NCBI RefSeq assembly: GCF_038592985.1
Contig: NZ_CP151951.1
Coordinates: forward strand, 2,471,001 to 2,535,000
Origin: Paenibacillus sp. FSL R10-2782
Lineage (GTDB): Bacteria; Bacillota; Bacilli; Paenibacillales; Paenibacillaceae
Direction: 5' to 3'
Length of the DNA: 64,000 bases
Below, piece by piece: positions 1 to 8,344 of the stretch. A program made the position numbers and the translations under genes. The notes under the pieces were generated by a model. That model saw only the letters and a program-made list of their open reading frames with translations, was not told where the DNA came from and searched no databases. Positions within the stretch are counted from its first letter, which is position 1, and every line of letters starts with the position of its first letter.

Positions 1-1040
1 TCAACCGGGTCTGCCTGCATAGAAAAATATATAGGCATTCGGACACCGTTGCCCAACCCTGCAATGACTGCACCCGCAATCAATCCAAAGACGTTGGTAC
101 CGGAAATGAGCATCATCAATAGTCCTGCAAGATTGATAACGCTCCCAATTTGAAACAACTTTCGTTTGTACATATGACGTGCCAGCAGCGGGGCGATAAA
201 AGTTCCAATAATTGGAATTAATGAACCGATCCCTGCAATCAGACCGATCAGATCTGGGCGATTCACATAATACGTAAAATAATAAATCAGGCTGCCTTGA
301 TGAAAAAACATGCCTCCAAACATAAAGATAATGTTGGCTGCGAAGATGTACCAGGGCTTATTCCCTTTGAGCGCCGAAAAGGTTTGGGTAACCGTCACTT
401 TTTCCTGCTGGAGTTTTACCTTTTCCTCTACATTTTTGAAGGTTACAAAAAACATCATCATACCGACGACCGAAAAGATAACCATGGTCCAAAAGAAGCC
501 CTGCGCCTGTGAGCCGTTACCCAGCATTTTGACAAGGGGCATAGTCAAAACGCTGACCGCCGTAGCTCCAATAAAGGAGAAAATAATACGGATGGTTGCC
601 AGCATCGTGCGTTCCTGTCCATCACGGGTCAAGCTTGGCAAAATGGAGGCCATCGGAATATTTACCATCGTATAGGCAAGCGATAACCCCATATAGGTGA
701 TATAAGCGTAGATTAATTTGCCCACAGGACCGATATCCGGTACATAAAAGGTCAGGATACCCAAAAGACCGAATGGAATTGCACCAAACAGAAAGTATGG
801 CCGCGATTTGCCCCAGCGTGTACGCGTTTTGTCAATGATGATCCCCATGACCGCATCCGCGACACCGTCCACAATACGAGTAACTAGCAGCAGCGCACTG
901 ACCGCAAGCACCTCTAATCCCATGACATCCGTATAAAAAAACATTAAATATAGCGTGATCATTTGCCAAATCAAGTTACACGCAAAATCGGCAACTCCGT
1001 AACCAAGACGTTGTTTCCAGATGCCTGTCTTTGTAACCAT
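1..1040 (-). CDS. GPH-family (MelB-like) sugar:cation symporter, 3' end cut by window
   Basis: The minus strand is open from 1040 to the window edge, giving 346 residues of a polytopic membrane protein with many hydrophobic helices. The segment after the second helix reads GVADAVMGIIIDKTRTRWGK followed by SRPYFLF; this D..D.TRTRWGK.RPY pattern is the signature of the glycoside-pentoside-hexuronide family of the major facilitator superfamily. Two in-frame ATGs exist at 1046 and 1040. The GGAGGG box touches the first, so 1040 with a 6-nt spacing is preferred. It diverges from the rhamnose genes, so uptake of rhamnose or of rhamnose-containing oligosaccharides from pectin is a reasonable inference, but the sequence does not fix the substrate. 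The last 100 or so residues of the usual ~450 are outside the window. Confidence 0.85.
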   Translation of the reverse strand, partial: MVTKTGIWKQRLGYGVADFACNLIWQMITLYLMFFYTDVMGLEVLAVSALLLVTRIVDGVADAVMGIIIDKTRTRWGKSRPYFLFGAIPFGLLGILTFYVPDIGPVGKLIYAYITYMGLSLAYTMVNIPMASILPSLTRDGQERTMLATIRIIFSFIGATAVSVLTMPLVKMLGNGSQAQGFFWTMVIFSVVGMMMFFVTFKNVEEKVKLQQEKVTVTQTFSALKGNKPWYIFAANIIFMFGGMFFHQGSLIYYFTYYVNRPDLIGLIAGIGSLIPIIGTFIAPLLARHMYKRKLFQIGSVINLAGLLMMLISGTNVFGLIAGAVIAGLGNGVRMPIYFSMQADPV

Positions 1041-1046
1041 ACTCAT

Positions 1047-1389
1047 CCCTCCGTAGATCCCTATGACGCCGATACGGCATGATAGAGGATAAAATTCAGT
1101 AGCTCATCTTTCTTGAAGATGTATGTCATGTTGTAAGTTGAATGAGGCGGCTCCGGATTGCCTTCCAAACTTACATTTATTAAAGCGCTTTCTTTTTCAT
1201 ATGGCAATTATCGTTTTACAGATCAATGTATCCGTTTTACAGGTTATTCAAAATTAAAATTTATTTTTGATTATTTTTGTATTATGTATTTTCAAATTAA
1301 AACAAAAGTGTTATAGTCTCCGTAAACCGATTATACTCACATTAATAAAGCGATTCAAAAATAAAAATGAACTTGGAGGTCTTTTTCCT
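1047..1389. promoter_or_regulatory. Divergent intergenic control region of symporter and rhaEW, with cre-like site
   Basis: This 340-nt AT-rich gap separates two divergently transcribed sugar genes and must hold both promoters. At 1179-1193 the sequence ATTAAAGCGCTTTCT fits the CcpA cre consensus WTGNAANCGNWNNCW with one mismatch (T for G at the third position), suggesting carbon catabolite repression. No promoter boxes stand out strongly. The operator of the DeoR regulator encoded downstream could not be located with confidence. Confidence 0.5.
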
Positions 1390-3459
1390 ATGGTACAAAG
1401 TCTGTGGAATTCTTCACAAGCATCTGAGCAAAAAAGTACGCTGGAACAGCTCGTATATCGTTCTAACCTGATCGGCACAGATAGGAGCGTGTGTAACTGG
1501 GGAGGCGGCAATACTTCGGCCAAAACGACGATACAGGATTTTCGCGGGCGTGAAGTAGAAATAATGTACGTCAAGGGCAGTGGTTCTGATCTTGCTACAA
1601 TGAAAGCGCATAACTTTACAGGGCTTCGTATGGAGGATATCCGTCCCTTGTTCGAAAGGGAAGATATGTCTGACGAGGATATGGTCGCGTATCTGGCGAA
1701 TTGTATGATAGATGCCAAGCATCCGCGTGCTTCGATTGAGACGCTATTGCACGCTTTTTTACCTTTTAGACATGTGGATCATACCCACCCGGACGCCATT
1801 ATCAGCTTGTGCTGTGCACATAACGGCAAGGACATTGCGAAAGAGATTTTCGGTGACCGTTTTGTATGGGTACCTTATATTCGTCCTGGTTTTAAGCTGT
1901 CCAAGATGATTGCTCAAGGTGTACTCGATCATCCGCAAGCAGAATTGGTATTGATGGAAAAGCACGGTCTGGTTACATGGGGAGAAACATCCGAGGCAGC
2001 TTATGCGAAAACCATTGAAATCATTCAGGAAGCAGAAAGCTATATTAAGGCTCGTCAAGAGGAAAAACAGTCGTTTGGAGGCGCAAGATATAAAGCGCTT
2101 ACTCAAGAGGAACGCCGTAGTATTGCATCTCGTGTCATGCCATCCGTTCGGGGAGCGGTCAGTGATGAGAAGAAGATGATCCTTACCTTTGATGATGCAG
2201 AGGACGTGCTGGAGTTTGTAAATGGTCAGGATTCTGCTGTATTGTCACAGGTCGGGGCCGCGTGCCCGGATCATTTGGTTCATACCAAGGTGGTGCCGTT
2301 TTTTGTAGACTGGACACCGGACGTAGAGGATGTCGAGGGTTTAAAAATAAAGCTCGTAGAGGGTATCGCAGCCTATAAGGAGCAATACCAAGCTTATTTT
2401 GAACGCAATCGGCATGAAGGAGACGTTATATTTGAGGCCGCGCCACGGGTTATTTTAATCCCGGGGATCGGCATGATTAACACAGGCAAAAGCTGGAGTA
2501 ACGCACAGGTGAGTGGCGCTTTGTATCATCGTGCTATCGCGGTGATGCGGGGTGCGACGGCGTTAGGACAGTTTGTTTCGCTTAGTGAAAATGAATCGTA
2601 TAACGTGGAGTACTGGCCGCTGGAGCTGTATAAGCTGTCACTCGCTCCGGCAGAAGCGGAATTTTCACGCAAAATCGCGCTCATTACAGGCGGTGCAGGC
2701 GGAATCGGCAGTGCAACCGCACGCCGTTTGGTGGATGAAGGAGCACATGTCGTGTTGGCCGACCTGAATCTGGAAGGCGCACAAAAGGTGGCCGCCGATC
2801 TGAATGACCACTACGGAGAAAACCGCGCTATTGCAGTCAAAATGGATGTAACGCAGGAGGAACAGATTCAGGCTGCCTATGCGGAAACCGCGCTAACCTA
2901 TGGCGGTGTGGATATCATCGTCAACAATGCGGGGCTCGCAACCTCCAGTCCATTCGACGAAACATCATTAAAGGAATGGAATTTGAACATCAACGTGCTG
3001 GGCACAGGTTATTTTCTGGTAGCACGGGAAGCGTTCAAGCTGATGAAGGAGCAGACACTTGGCGGCAGCATGGTGTTCGTCGGCTCGAAAAACTCCGTCT
3101 ATGCAGGTAAAAATGTAACGGCCTACAGCTCGGTCAAGGCGCTGGAAGCGCATCTCGCCCGTTGTATTGCCGCAGAAGGCGGCGAATACGGTATCCGGGT
3201 GAATACGATTTTGCCAGACGCGATTCTGCAAGGCTCCGCCATCTGGAACTCCAACTGGCGCAACGAACGCGCCGCCGCCTACGGCATCGAGCCAGACCAA
3301 CTGGAAGAACACTACCGCAAGCGGACGACGCTGCTGGTAAACATTTACCCGCAGGATATCGCCGAGGGGATTGCCTTTTTCGCCTCATCCAAGGCGGAGA
3401 AAACGACAGGCTGTATGCTCACCATCGACGGCGGCGTCCCCGCAGCCTTTACAAGATAG
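1390..3459 (+). CDS. rhaEW: Bifunctional rhamnulose-1-phosphate aldolase / L-lactaldehyde dehydrogenase
   Basis: The 689-residue protein has two domains. Residues 1 to about 400 form a class II aldolase/adducin domain with the zinc-ligand motif HTHP at 131-134. Residues about 425-689 form a short-chain dehydrogenase with a TGGAGGIG nucleotide-binding loop from 433 and catalytic YSSVK (Tyr579, Lys583). This is the layout of B. subtilis YuxG (RhaEW): the aldolase splits rhamnulose-1-phosphate into DHAP and L-lactaldehyde, and the dehydrogenase oxidises the latter to L-lactate. The frame is open upstream to 1267, but ATG 1390 follows GGAGGT at 1375-1380 by 9 nt and starts a family-like N-terminus. 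A strong terminator at 3530 separates it from rhaA, so it can be transcribed alone. Confidence 0.9.
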   Translation: MVQSLWNSSQASEQKSTLEQLVYRSNLIGTDRSVCNWGGGNTSAKTTIQDFRGREVEIMYVKGSGSDLATMKAHNFTGLRMEDIRPLFEREDMSDEDMVAYLANCMIDAKHPRASIETLLHAFLPFRHVDHTHPDAIISLCCAHNGKDIAKEIFGDRFVWVPYIRPGFKLSKMIAQGVLDHPQAELVLMEKHGLVTWGETSEAAYAKTIEIIQEAESYIKARQEEKQSFGGARYKALTQEERRSIASRVMPSVRGAVSDEKKMILTFDDAEDVLEFVNGQDSAVLSQVGAACPDHLVHTKVVPFFVDWTPDVEDVEGLKIKLVEGIAAYKEQYQAYFERNRHEGDVIFEAAPRVILIPGIGMINTGKSWSNAQVSGALYHRAIAVMRGATALGQFVSLSENESYNVEYWPLELYKLSLAPAEAEFSRKIALITGGAGGIGSATARRLVDEGAHVVLADLNLEGAQKVAADLNDHYGENRAIAVKMDVTQEEQIQAAYAETALTYGGVDIIVNNAGLATSSPFDETSLKEWNLNINVLGTGYFLVAREAFKLMKEQTLGGSMVFVGSKNSVYAGKNVTAYSSVKALEAHLARCIAAEGGEYGIRVNTILPDAILQGSAIWNSNWRNERAAAYGIEPDQLEEHYRKRTTLLVNIYPQDIAEGIAFFASSKAEKTTGCMLTIDGGVPAAFTR

Positions 3460-3529
3460 GAAGTTATGAGCTTGGACTACTTTCAAATAAATCTCTGACT
3501 TATAAGATAGTCAGCTCTTTTGAATAAAA

Positions 3530-3584
3530 GAAACGTAAATAAGTTATAGAAACTTATTTACGTTTCGTGTTTTATGTTTTTTAG
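3530..3584 (+). terminator. Rho-independent terminator after rhaEW
   Basis: A perfect 16-bp stem, GAAACGTAAATAAGTT (3530-3545) with its complement at 3551-3566, closes a 5-nt loop and is followed by a T-rich tract to 3584. It would end the rhaEW transcript before rhaA. Confidence 0.85.
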
Positions 3585-3639
3585 AAAATATACACACTAA
3601 CACTTTAAAATAGAAGTGACTTTATGGGTGGTCAGCAGC

Positions 3640-3765
3640 GGAGTGGGCGGAATTGTTCTGAAGAAGCGTAGCGTTCGCCTTTATCCCCGGATTTTTACCT
3701 TTATATGTTCTATAAAATAAAAAAATCTGGGGATAACAGCGATCGGAAGAACAATCCGCACGTGA
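3640..3765 (+). repeat. Structured intergenic element, copy 1 (long form), upstream of rhaA
   Basis: A nested imperfect palindrome of about 125 nt. The outer stem is GCGGAATTGTTCT (3647-3659) with AGAACAATCCGC (3748-3759), leaving one bulged A. The inner stem is TTATCCCCGGATTTTT with AAAAATCTGGGGATAA (one G-T pair). CG-rich strands extend the inner stem outwards. It shares CGGAGTRGGCGGAAT and CTG-A-AAGCGWAGCG blocks with a second element at 7473, where the outer stem differs by matched changes. Whether it acts as RNA structure or is a dispersed palindromic repeat is unknown. Confidence 0.7.
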
Positions 3766-3811
3766 AGCGGCCTCCCCCGTAACTCACTTTATTTTCCAAG
3801 GAGGAACCACG

Positions 3812-5032
3812 ATGAGCGACAAAGCGTACGCCTTATTCGAGGAACAGCAGCAACAAAGGGGCATTGACCTGGAACAAGTAAAGACAAAACTGAAAGCGCT
3901 TAGCATAGAAACCCCGTCCTGGGGCTATGGCGACTCAGGTACACGGTTTAAAGTTTTTCAAAAAACAGGCGTGCCGCGTGATCCGTTCGAAAAGCTGGAG
4001 GATGCCGCACAGGTACATGCCGTAACGGGATTGTGTCCATCGGTCGCCATTCATATTCCATGGGATAAGGTAGATCATTACGGCAAGCTGCGCAGTCATG
4101 CCGAAAGCCTGGGACTGCAGCTTGGGGCGGTTAATCCGAATCTGTTTCAGGATGAAGATTACATGCTCGGCAGCGTCACCAATGTAGACCCGGCCATCCG
4201 CCGCAAGGCAACAAACCACTTGCTGGAATGTGTGGACATTGCGAAGGAAACGGGCTCCAACGATTTTAGCCTGTGGTTTGCAGACGGAACAAACTATCCG
4301 GGTCAGGGAGACATCCGCAAGCGGAAAAATTGGATGCTGGAAGCACTCAGCGAAATGTATAAGGCGCTTACACCTGATATGCGCATGCTGATTGAATACA
4401 AGGCGTTCGAGCCAGCCTTTTATCATACGGATATTGCCGACTGGGGCATGGCGTACAATTACGCGACCAAGCTGGGGCCGCAGGCACAGGTGCTGGTGGA
4501 TACAGGGCATCATCTGCCGGGAGCCAACGTGGAGCATATTGTGGCATTTTTAATTGATGAGAAGCGATTGGGCGGTTTTCATTTTAATAGCTACAAATAT
4601 GCAGATGATGATCTGATCGTAGGCTCCGCGAATCCATATGAGCTGTTCTTGATATTTTATCAAATTTTAAATGCGGCTCAGGATGTGGATACGGATATCC
4701 GACATACGGTGGACAAAATTGCTTATTTGATCGACCAGTCGCACAATATTGAACAAAAAATTCCGGCGATGATTCGCTCGGTGCTGAATGTGCAGACTCA
4801 ATATGCGAAGGCGTTGCTGATCAATCATGCAGAGGTGGAGGAAGCGGCGAGCCGTCAGGATGTGCTGGGTGCGGAGGATGCTGTGCGCAAAGCGTTTGAG
4901 TTCGACGTTGCACCATTGCTCAAGGCAATACGTGAGGAGCAAGGGCTACCCGCTGATCCGATGAAAGCCTATTTAGCGTCTGAGTATGGCACGCGGATTT
5001 TGCAAAGAGGCAAGGGTGGTGCAAGCTGGTGA
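3812..5032 (+). CDS. rhaA: L-rhamnose isomerase (RhaI / Gram-positive type)
   Basis: This 406-residue protein converts L-rhamnose to L-rhamnulose, the first step of the pathway. It resembles the Pseudomonas stutzeri-type sugar isomerases (xylose-isomerase-like TIM barrel) rather than E. coli RhaA. Conserved stretches include SWGYGDSGTRF near residue 36, the mid-barrel IEYKAFEPAFYHTD and VLVDTGHHLPGANVEHI, and a GGFHFNS strand, which together carry the metal-binding Glu/Asp/His residues of that fold. ATG 3812 follows AAGGAGGA with 5 nt spacing. Its last four bases overlap the GTG of the kinase gene, so the two are translationally coupled. Upstream is a structured element after a terminator, so a promoter probably lies between about 3585 and 3790. 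Confidence 0.9.
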   Translation: MSDKAYALFEEQQQQRGIDLEQVKTKLKALSIETPSWGYGDSGTRFKVFQKTGVPRDPFEKLEDAAQVHAVTGLCPSVAIHIPWDKVDHYGKLRSHAESLGLQLGAVNPNLFQDEDYMLGSVTNVDPAIRRKATNHLLECVDIAKETGSNDFSLWFADGTNYPGQGDIRKRKNWMLEALSEMYKALTPDMRMLIEYKAFEPAFYHTDIADWGMAYNYATKLGPQAQVLVDTGHHLPGANVEHIVAFLIDEKRLGGFHFNSYKYADDDLIVGSANPYELFLIFYQILNAAQDVDTDIRHTVDKIAYLIDQSHNIEQKIPAMIRSVLNVQTQYAKALLINHAEVEEAASRQDVLGAEDAVRKAFEFDVAPLLKAIREEQGLPADPMKAYLASEYGTRILQRGKGGASW

Positions 5033-6504
5033 GCATCCTCGCATATGATCTGGGGGCAAGCAGCGGCAGGGTTCTGCTCGGTCGATTGACGGATTCACGT
5101 ATAGAGGTGGAGGAAATCCATCGCTTTTCGAATGATCCAGTCAAGGTCGGGGAGCGTCTGCACTGGGATATTTTGCGTCTGTATCACGAGGTTCAGCAAG
5201 GGCTGCTCAAAGCCAAGCACATGGGAGCCAACCCGTCCAGTCTGGCGATTGATTCCTGGTCGGTCGATTTTGGATTGATTGGAGAAGCCGGAGAATTGCT
5301 GGGTAACCCTTATCATTATCGGGATTGGCATACCCATGGGGTGATGGAGGAAGTACAGGGCCAGTTAGGCAAGGAGTTTATTTTTCAGCGCACAGGGATT
5401 CAGTTTCTGACCTTTAATACGATGTATCAGTTGGCTGCTATGCGAAATGCGAGATCGCCGTTGCTGGAGCAGGCAGAGCATTTCTTGATGATACCCGATC
5501 TGCTGAGGTATTTTCTGACGGGTGAAATGGTTAATGAATTTTCCAATGCAACCAGCACGCAGTTATATAATCCTTTGCAGCAGGACTGGGATGATGAGCT
5601 TTTGTCTGGTATCAGCATTCCCCGTTCCTGGTTTGGAAAGGTACTGGAGCCGGGAAGTGCCGCCGGTACGATCCGTTCCTCGGTCATGACTGATCTGGGC
5701 ATCGGGGCGATTCCTGTCATTGCGGTCGCGGAACATGATACGGGATCGGCTGTGGCTGCGGTGCCTGCGTTGGAGCGGTCATTTGCCTATTTAAGCTGCG
5801 GAACGTGGTCCCTGATGGGAACGGAAACCCCGCAGCCGGTGATCAACGATGATACGCTGAGATTTAATTTTACGAACGAAGGCGGGGTAGGCCGGACCTA
5901 CAGGCTGCTTAAAAATATTATGGGCTTGTGGATTTTACAGGAGGCACGCAGAGAGTGGGAGCGTCAAGGAACCTCTTATTCCTTCCCTGAGCTGGTACAC
6001 ATGGCGGAGCAAGCTCCGGCGTTCGTTTCTTGGATCGATCCGGACGATGATCTGTTTCTGCATGCCGGGGATATGAGAACACGCATACGCCAATATTGCC
6101 GCAATACCGGGCAGCCTTTGCCGGAGACACCGGGTGAGGTTACGCGCTGTATTTTGGAAAGTCTGGCCTTGAAATACCGTTACGTTCTAGAGCTTACGGA
6201 GCGTGTGTCAGGACAACGATTTAACGGGCTGCATATGGTCGGCGGGGGGATCCAAAATCGGCTGTTGTGCCAATGGACGGCCAATTCGATTCAAAAACCC
6301 GTGTGGGCTGGACCCGCAGAAGCAAGCGCAATCGGCAATCTTGCGGTACAATGGATGGCACAGGGAAAGTTCGCCGATATATGGGAAGCACGCCGGGTCA
6401 TCGCGGATTCTACTTCCGTAGAGGTATATGAACCTGCCGAGTCGGAAGCGTGGGAGGATGCCTACGGACGATTCCGGCGTGTGGCGGGACTTTTTGTACA
6501 TTAA
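5029..6504 (+). CDS. rhaB: Rhamnulokinase (FGGY carbohydrate kinase)
   Basis: This 491-residue FGGY-family kinase would phosphorylate L-rhamnulose to rhamnulose-1-phosphate. The N-terminus AYDLGASSGRVLLG is the first phosphate-binding loop, typical of rhamnulokinases (GASSGR). SWSVDFGLI, VAEHDTGSAVAAVP and SCGTWSLMGTE follow in the usual order. The C-terminal MVGGGIQNRLLCQWTAN segment is the adenosine-binding part of the second actin-like domain. The start is GTG at 5029, inside the end of rhaA (GTGA overlap). The next gene, a DeoR regulator, begins 20 nt after the stop, so isomerase, kinase and regulator form one unit. Confidence 0.92.
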   Translation: MSILAYDLGASSGRVLLGRLTDSRIEVEEIHRFSNDPVKVGERLHWDILRLYHEVQQGLLKAKHMGANPSSLAIDSWSVDFGLIGEAGELLGNPYHYRDWHTHGVMEEVQGQLGKEFIFQRTGIQFLTFNTMYQLAAMRNARSPLLEQAEHFLMIPDLLRYFLTGEMVNEFSNATSTQLYNPLQQDWDDELLSGISIPRSWFGKVLEPGSAAGTIRSSVMTDLGIGAIPVIAVAEHDTGSAVAAVPALERSFAYLSCGTWSLMGTETPQPVINDDTLRFNFTNEGGVGRTYRLLKNIMGLWILQEARREWERQGTSYSFPELVHMAEQAPAFVSWIDPDDDLFLHAGDMRTRIRQYCRNTGQPLPETPGEVTRCILESLALKYRYVLELTERVSGQRFNGLHMVGGGIQNRLLCQWTANSIQKPVWAGPAEASAIGNLAVQWMAQGKFADIWEARRVIADSTSVEVYEPAESEAWEDAYGRFRRVAGLFVH

Positions 6505-6524
6505 AGATGTGGAGTGAGATTGCC

Positions 6525-7283
6525 ATGCTGGTCGCAGAAAGATATGAGATGATCGTACAGCTCGTCAATGAAAAAGGAAGCATCCGTGTGTCGGAGTTGA
6601 GTGAGCTGTGCAAAGTAACGGAGGAAACGATCCGCCGCGATCTGGACCGTTTGGAGCAGGCGGGACGGCTACGCCGTTCACATGGTGGAGCAGTCAGCGT
6701 CAAAAATGAGCAGCCCGAAACGCCGTATGCGGTACGGGAAATTATGAACGCAGAGGAAAAGCGCCGTATTGCCGAGGAAGCGGTCAAGCAGATTCAGCCC
6801 CATGATCGTATTTTGCTGGATGCCAGCACGACGGCCTGGTATATGGCGTCGATTTTGCCGGATATTCCGCTGACGATACTGACGAATTCGATCCGCGTGG
6901 CTACTGAGCTGGCGGGTAAGGAAAAAATCGAGGTTATTTCGACCGGAGGACAGTTGCTACAGCGTTCATTGTCCTTTGTAGGCCCACTCGCAGAGCGCTC
7001 GTTGGAATCGTATTATGTGGATAAATTATTTTTCTCCAGCCAGGGGGTGCATCTGGATCGGGGAATTAGTGAATCGAATGAGCTGCAAGCCCGTTTGAAG
7101 CAAAAAATGGTCAGTATTGCAGACCGCGTGATTTTACTGGCAGATGCGAGCAAATTTGGGCAGCAGGCATTCACGCATGTCGTGAAGCTGTCGCAGGTAT
7201 CCGAGATTATTACGGATGCGCGTTTGTCGGACCCGATTCGCAGTCAATTAGCAGAGTTGTCGATTCCGGTAACGGTTGTGTAA
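6525..7283 (+). CDS. rhaR: DeoR-family regulator of the rhamnose genes
   Basis: This 252-residue DeoR-family regulator has an N-terminal winged helix (IVQLVNEKGSIRVSELSELC to TEETIRRDLDRLEQAG) and a C-terminal phosphosugar-sensing domain (LLDASTTAWYMA, LTNSIRVATELAG, ILLADASKFG). B. subtilis places a DeoR regulator (RhaR, YulB) in its rhamnose operon, and this gene sits directly after rhaB, so local repression relieved by a pathway phosphate ester is the likely role (inference). The frame extends upstream to 6450 inside rhaB. ATG 6525, preceded by GGAGTGAG, gives the normal family length and N-terminus. Confidence 0.88.
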   Translation: MLVAERYEMIVQLVNEKGSIRVSELSELCKVTEETIRRDLDRLEQAGRLRRSHGGAVSVKNEQPETPYAVREIMNAEEKRRIAEEAVKQIQPHDRILLDASTTAWYMASILPDIPLTILTNSIRVATELAGKEKIEVISTGGQLLQRSLSFVGPLAERSLESYYVDKLFFSSQGVHLDRGISESNELQARLKQKMVSIADRVILLADASKFGQQAFTHVVKLSQVSEIITDARLSDPIRSQLAELSIPVTVV

Positions 7284-7338
7284 ATTTAAAGATGTCGAGG
7301 TGGAAGGCGCTCCGCGTTTCATTTGATCTTACGATCTG

Positions 7339-7394
7339 TTGCAGCGGGATTCTCTGATGATGTAGAACATGTATAGGTGAGAATTCCGCTGCAA
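7339..7394 (+). repeat. Hairpin 1 between rhaR and lutA
   Basis: TTGCAGCGGGATTCTC (7339-7354) pairs with GAGAATTCCGCTGCAA (7379-7394) with a single mismatch, leaving a 24-nt loop. No T-run follows, so it is not an ordinary terminator. It may be a dispersed palindrome or the start of a structured leader. Confidence 0.65.
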
Positions 7395-7447
7395 GCTTAT
7401 GCTTACGATAAAGCTTTCCTTTGGAAAGCTTTACTATCTATATAAGC
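7395..7447 (+). repeat. Hairpin 2 between rhaR and lutA
   Basis: A perfect 10-bp stem, AAAGCTTTCC (7410-7419) with GGAAAGCTTT (7423-7432), has a 3-nt loop. It is extended outwards by partly paired GCTTAT (7395-7400) and ATAAGC (7442-7447). It abuts hairpin 1. No clear T-run follows the stem. Confidence 0.65.
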
Positions 7448-7472
7448 TGAACTTGAAAAATTCACATTAAAA

Positions 7473-7545
7473 CGGAGTAGGCGGAATGGTGCTGTACAAG
7501 CGAAGCGATGGCGATGGAAAGCACCATCCGACTGCGCAGTGGCGC
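7473..7545 (+). repeat. Structured intergenic element, copy 2 (short form), upstream of lutA
   Basis: GCGGAATGGTGCT (7481-7493) pairs with AGCACCATCCG (7520-7530), with one extra A at the same place as in copy 1 (3640-3765). The flanking blocks CGGAGTRGGCGGAAT and AAGCGWAGCG are shared. Relative to copy 1, two U-A pairs of the stem are G-C pairs here, with both arms changed together, and the long inner hairpin is missing. It ends about 70 nt before the lutA start. Confidence 0.7.
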
Positions 7546-7615
7546 TATATGTAGCTTTCCAGCTCAGTTTATGTATAAAGTAATAGCTATTCCATGGACG
7601 GAAGGGGTGTCTCGT

Positions 7616-8344
7616 GTGAAGGTATCTTTATTTATTACCTGCCTGAGTGATGCGATTTATCCCAAGGTGGGGGAAGCGATGGCACGCTTGCTTGCCAGAT
7701 ATGGTGTTCAACTGGATTTTCCGAAGGTGCAGACATGCTGCGGCCAGCCGTCCTATAACAGCGGCTACTGGAATGAAACGAGGGCAGCAGCGAAAACGAT
7801 TTTGAAAGCGTTTGACGACAGCGACTTTGTCGTATCGCCCTCCGGTTCCTGCACTTATATGATTCATCATTACCCGGAGTTGTTCAAGGATGAGCCGGAA
7901 TGGCTGGACTCAGCGAGGCGATTGGAGCAAAAGACGTATGAGTTTACACAATTTATGGTGCAGGTGCTTGGCGTGACCGATGTGGGCGCGTCTTTTCCGT
8001 ATACCGTAACCTACCATCCGTCCTGCCACGGCACACGTTTGTTAGGCGTAAAGGAGGAGCCAATGCAGCTACTTGGCAGTGTAAAGGGCTTGCAGCTGGT
8101 GCCGCTTCCTTTTGCCGAGGATTGCTGTGGCTTTGGCGGGACTTTTGCGGTAAAAATGTCGGATATTTCGGGAGCCATGGTGACGGAAAAGGTGGATCAT
8201 ATCAGGGAGACGGAGGCCGAGGTGCTGGTTGGACTGGATATGGCCTGCCTGATGAACATTGCGGGAAATCTCCGGTACCGGGAAGAGCCGGTTCGGGTTA
8301 TGCACCTGGCCGAGCTGCTGTATGAAGGGGTGAAGCACACATGA
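7616..8344 (+). CDS. lutA: L-lactate utilisation protein LutA (CCG-domain oxidoreductase subunit)
   Basis: This 242-residue protein has the two cysteine-rich CCG domains of the glycolate/lactate oxidoreductase family: CCGQP near residue 42, a Cys in CHGTRLLG, and DCCGFGGTFAVKMSD in the second half. In B. subtilis LutABC is an iron-sulfur complex that oxidises L-lactate to pyruvate. The frame is open from 7508. GTG at 7616, preceded by GGAAGGGG, gives the family N-terminus KVSLFITCLSDAIYP and usual length. Its stop overlaps the lutB start (ATGA). Being directly downstream of rhaR, it would consume the L-lactate released by RhaEW. Confidence 0.9.
   Translation: MKVSLFITCLSDAIYPKVGEAMARLLARYGVQLDFPKVQTCCGQPSYNSGYWNETRAAAKTILKAFDDSDFVVSPSGSCTYMIHHYPELFKDEPEWLDSARRLEQKTYEFTQFMVQVLGVTDVGASFPYTVTYHPSCHGTRLLGVKEEPMQLLGSVKGLQLVPLPFAEDCCGFGGTFAVKMSDISGAMVTEKVDHIRETEAEVLVGLDMACLMNIAGNLRYREEPVRVMHLAELLYEGVKHT

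Noticed and set aside
297..675. Two plus-strand ORFs of 71 and 121 codons near the window start.
   Set aside because: They are antisense to the well-supported symporter gene and lack ribosome sites.
1340..1362. Second cre-like sequence (AATAAAGCGATTCAA) before rhaEW.
   Set aside because: Three mismatches to the cre consensus, compared with one in the site at 1179-1193.
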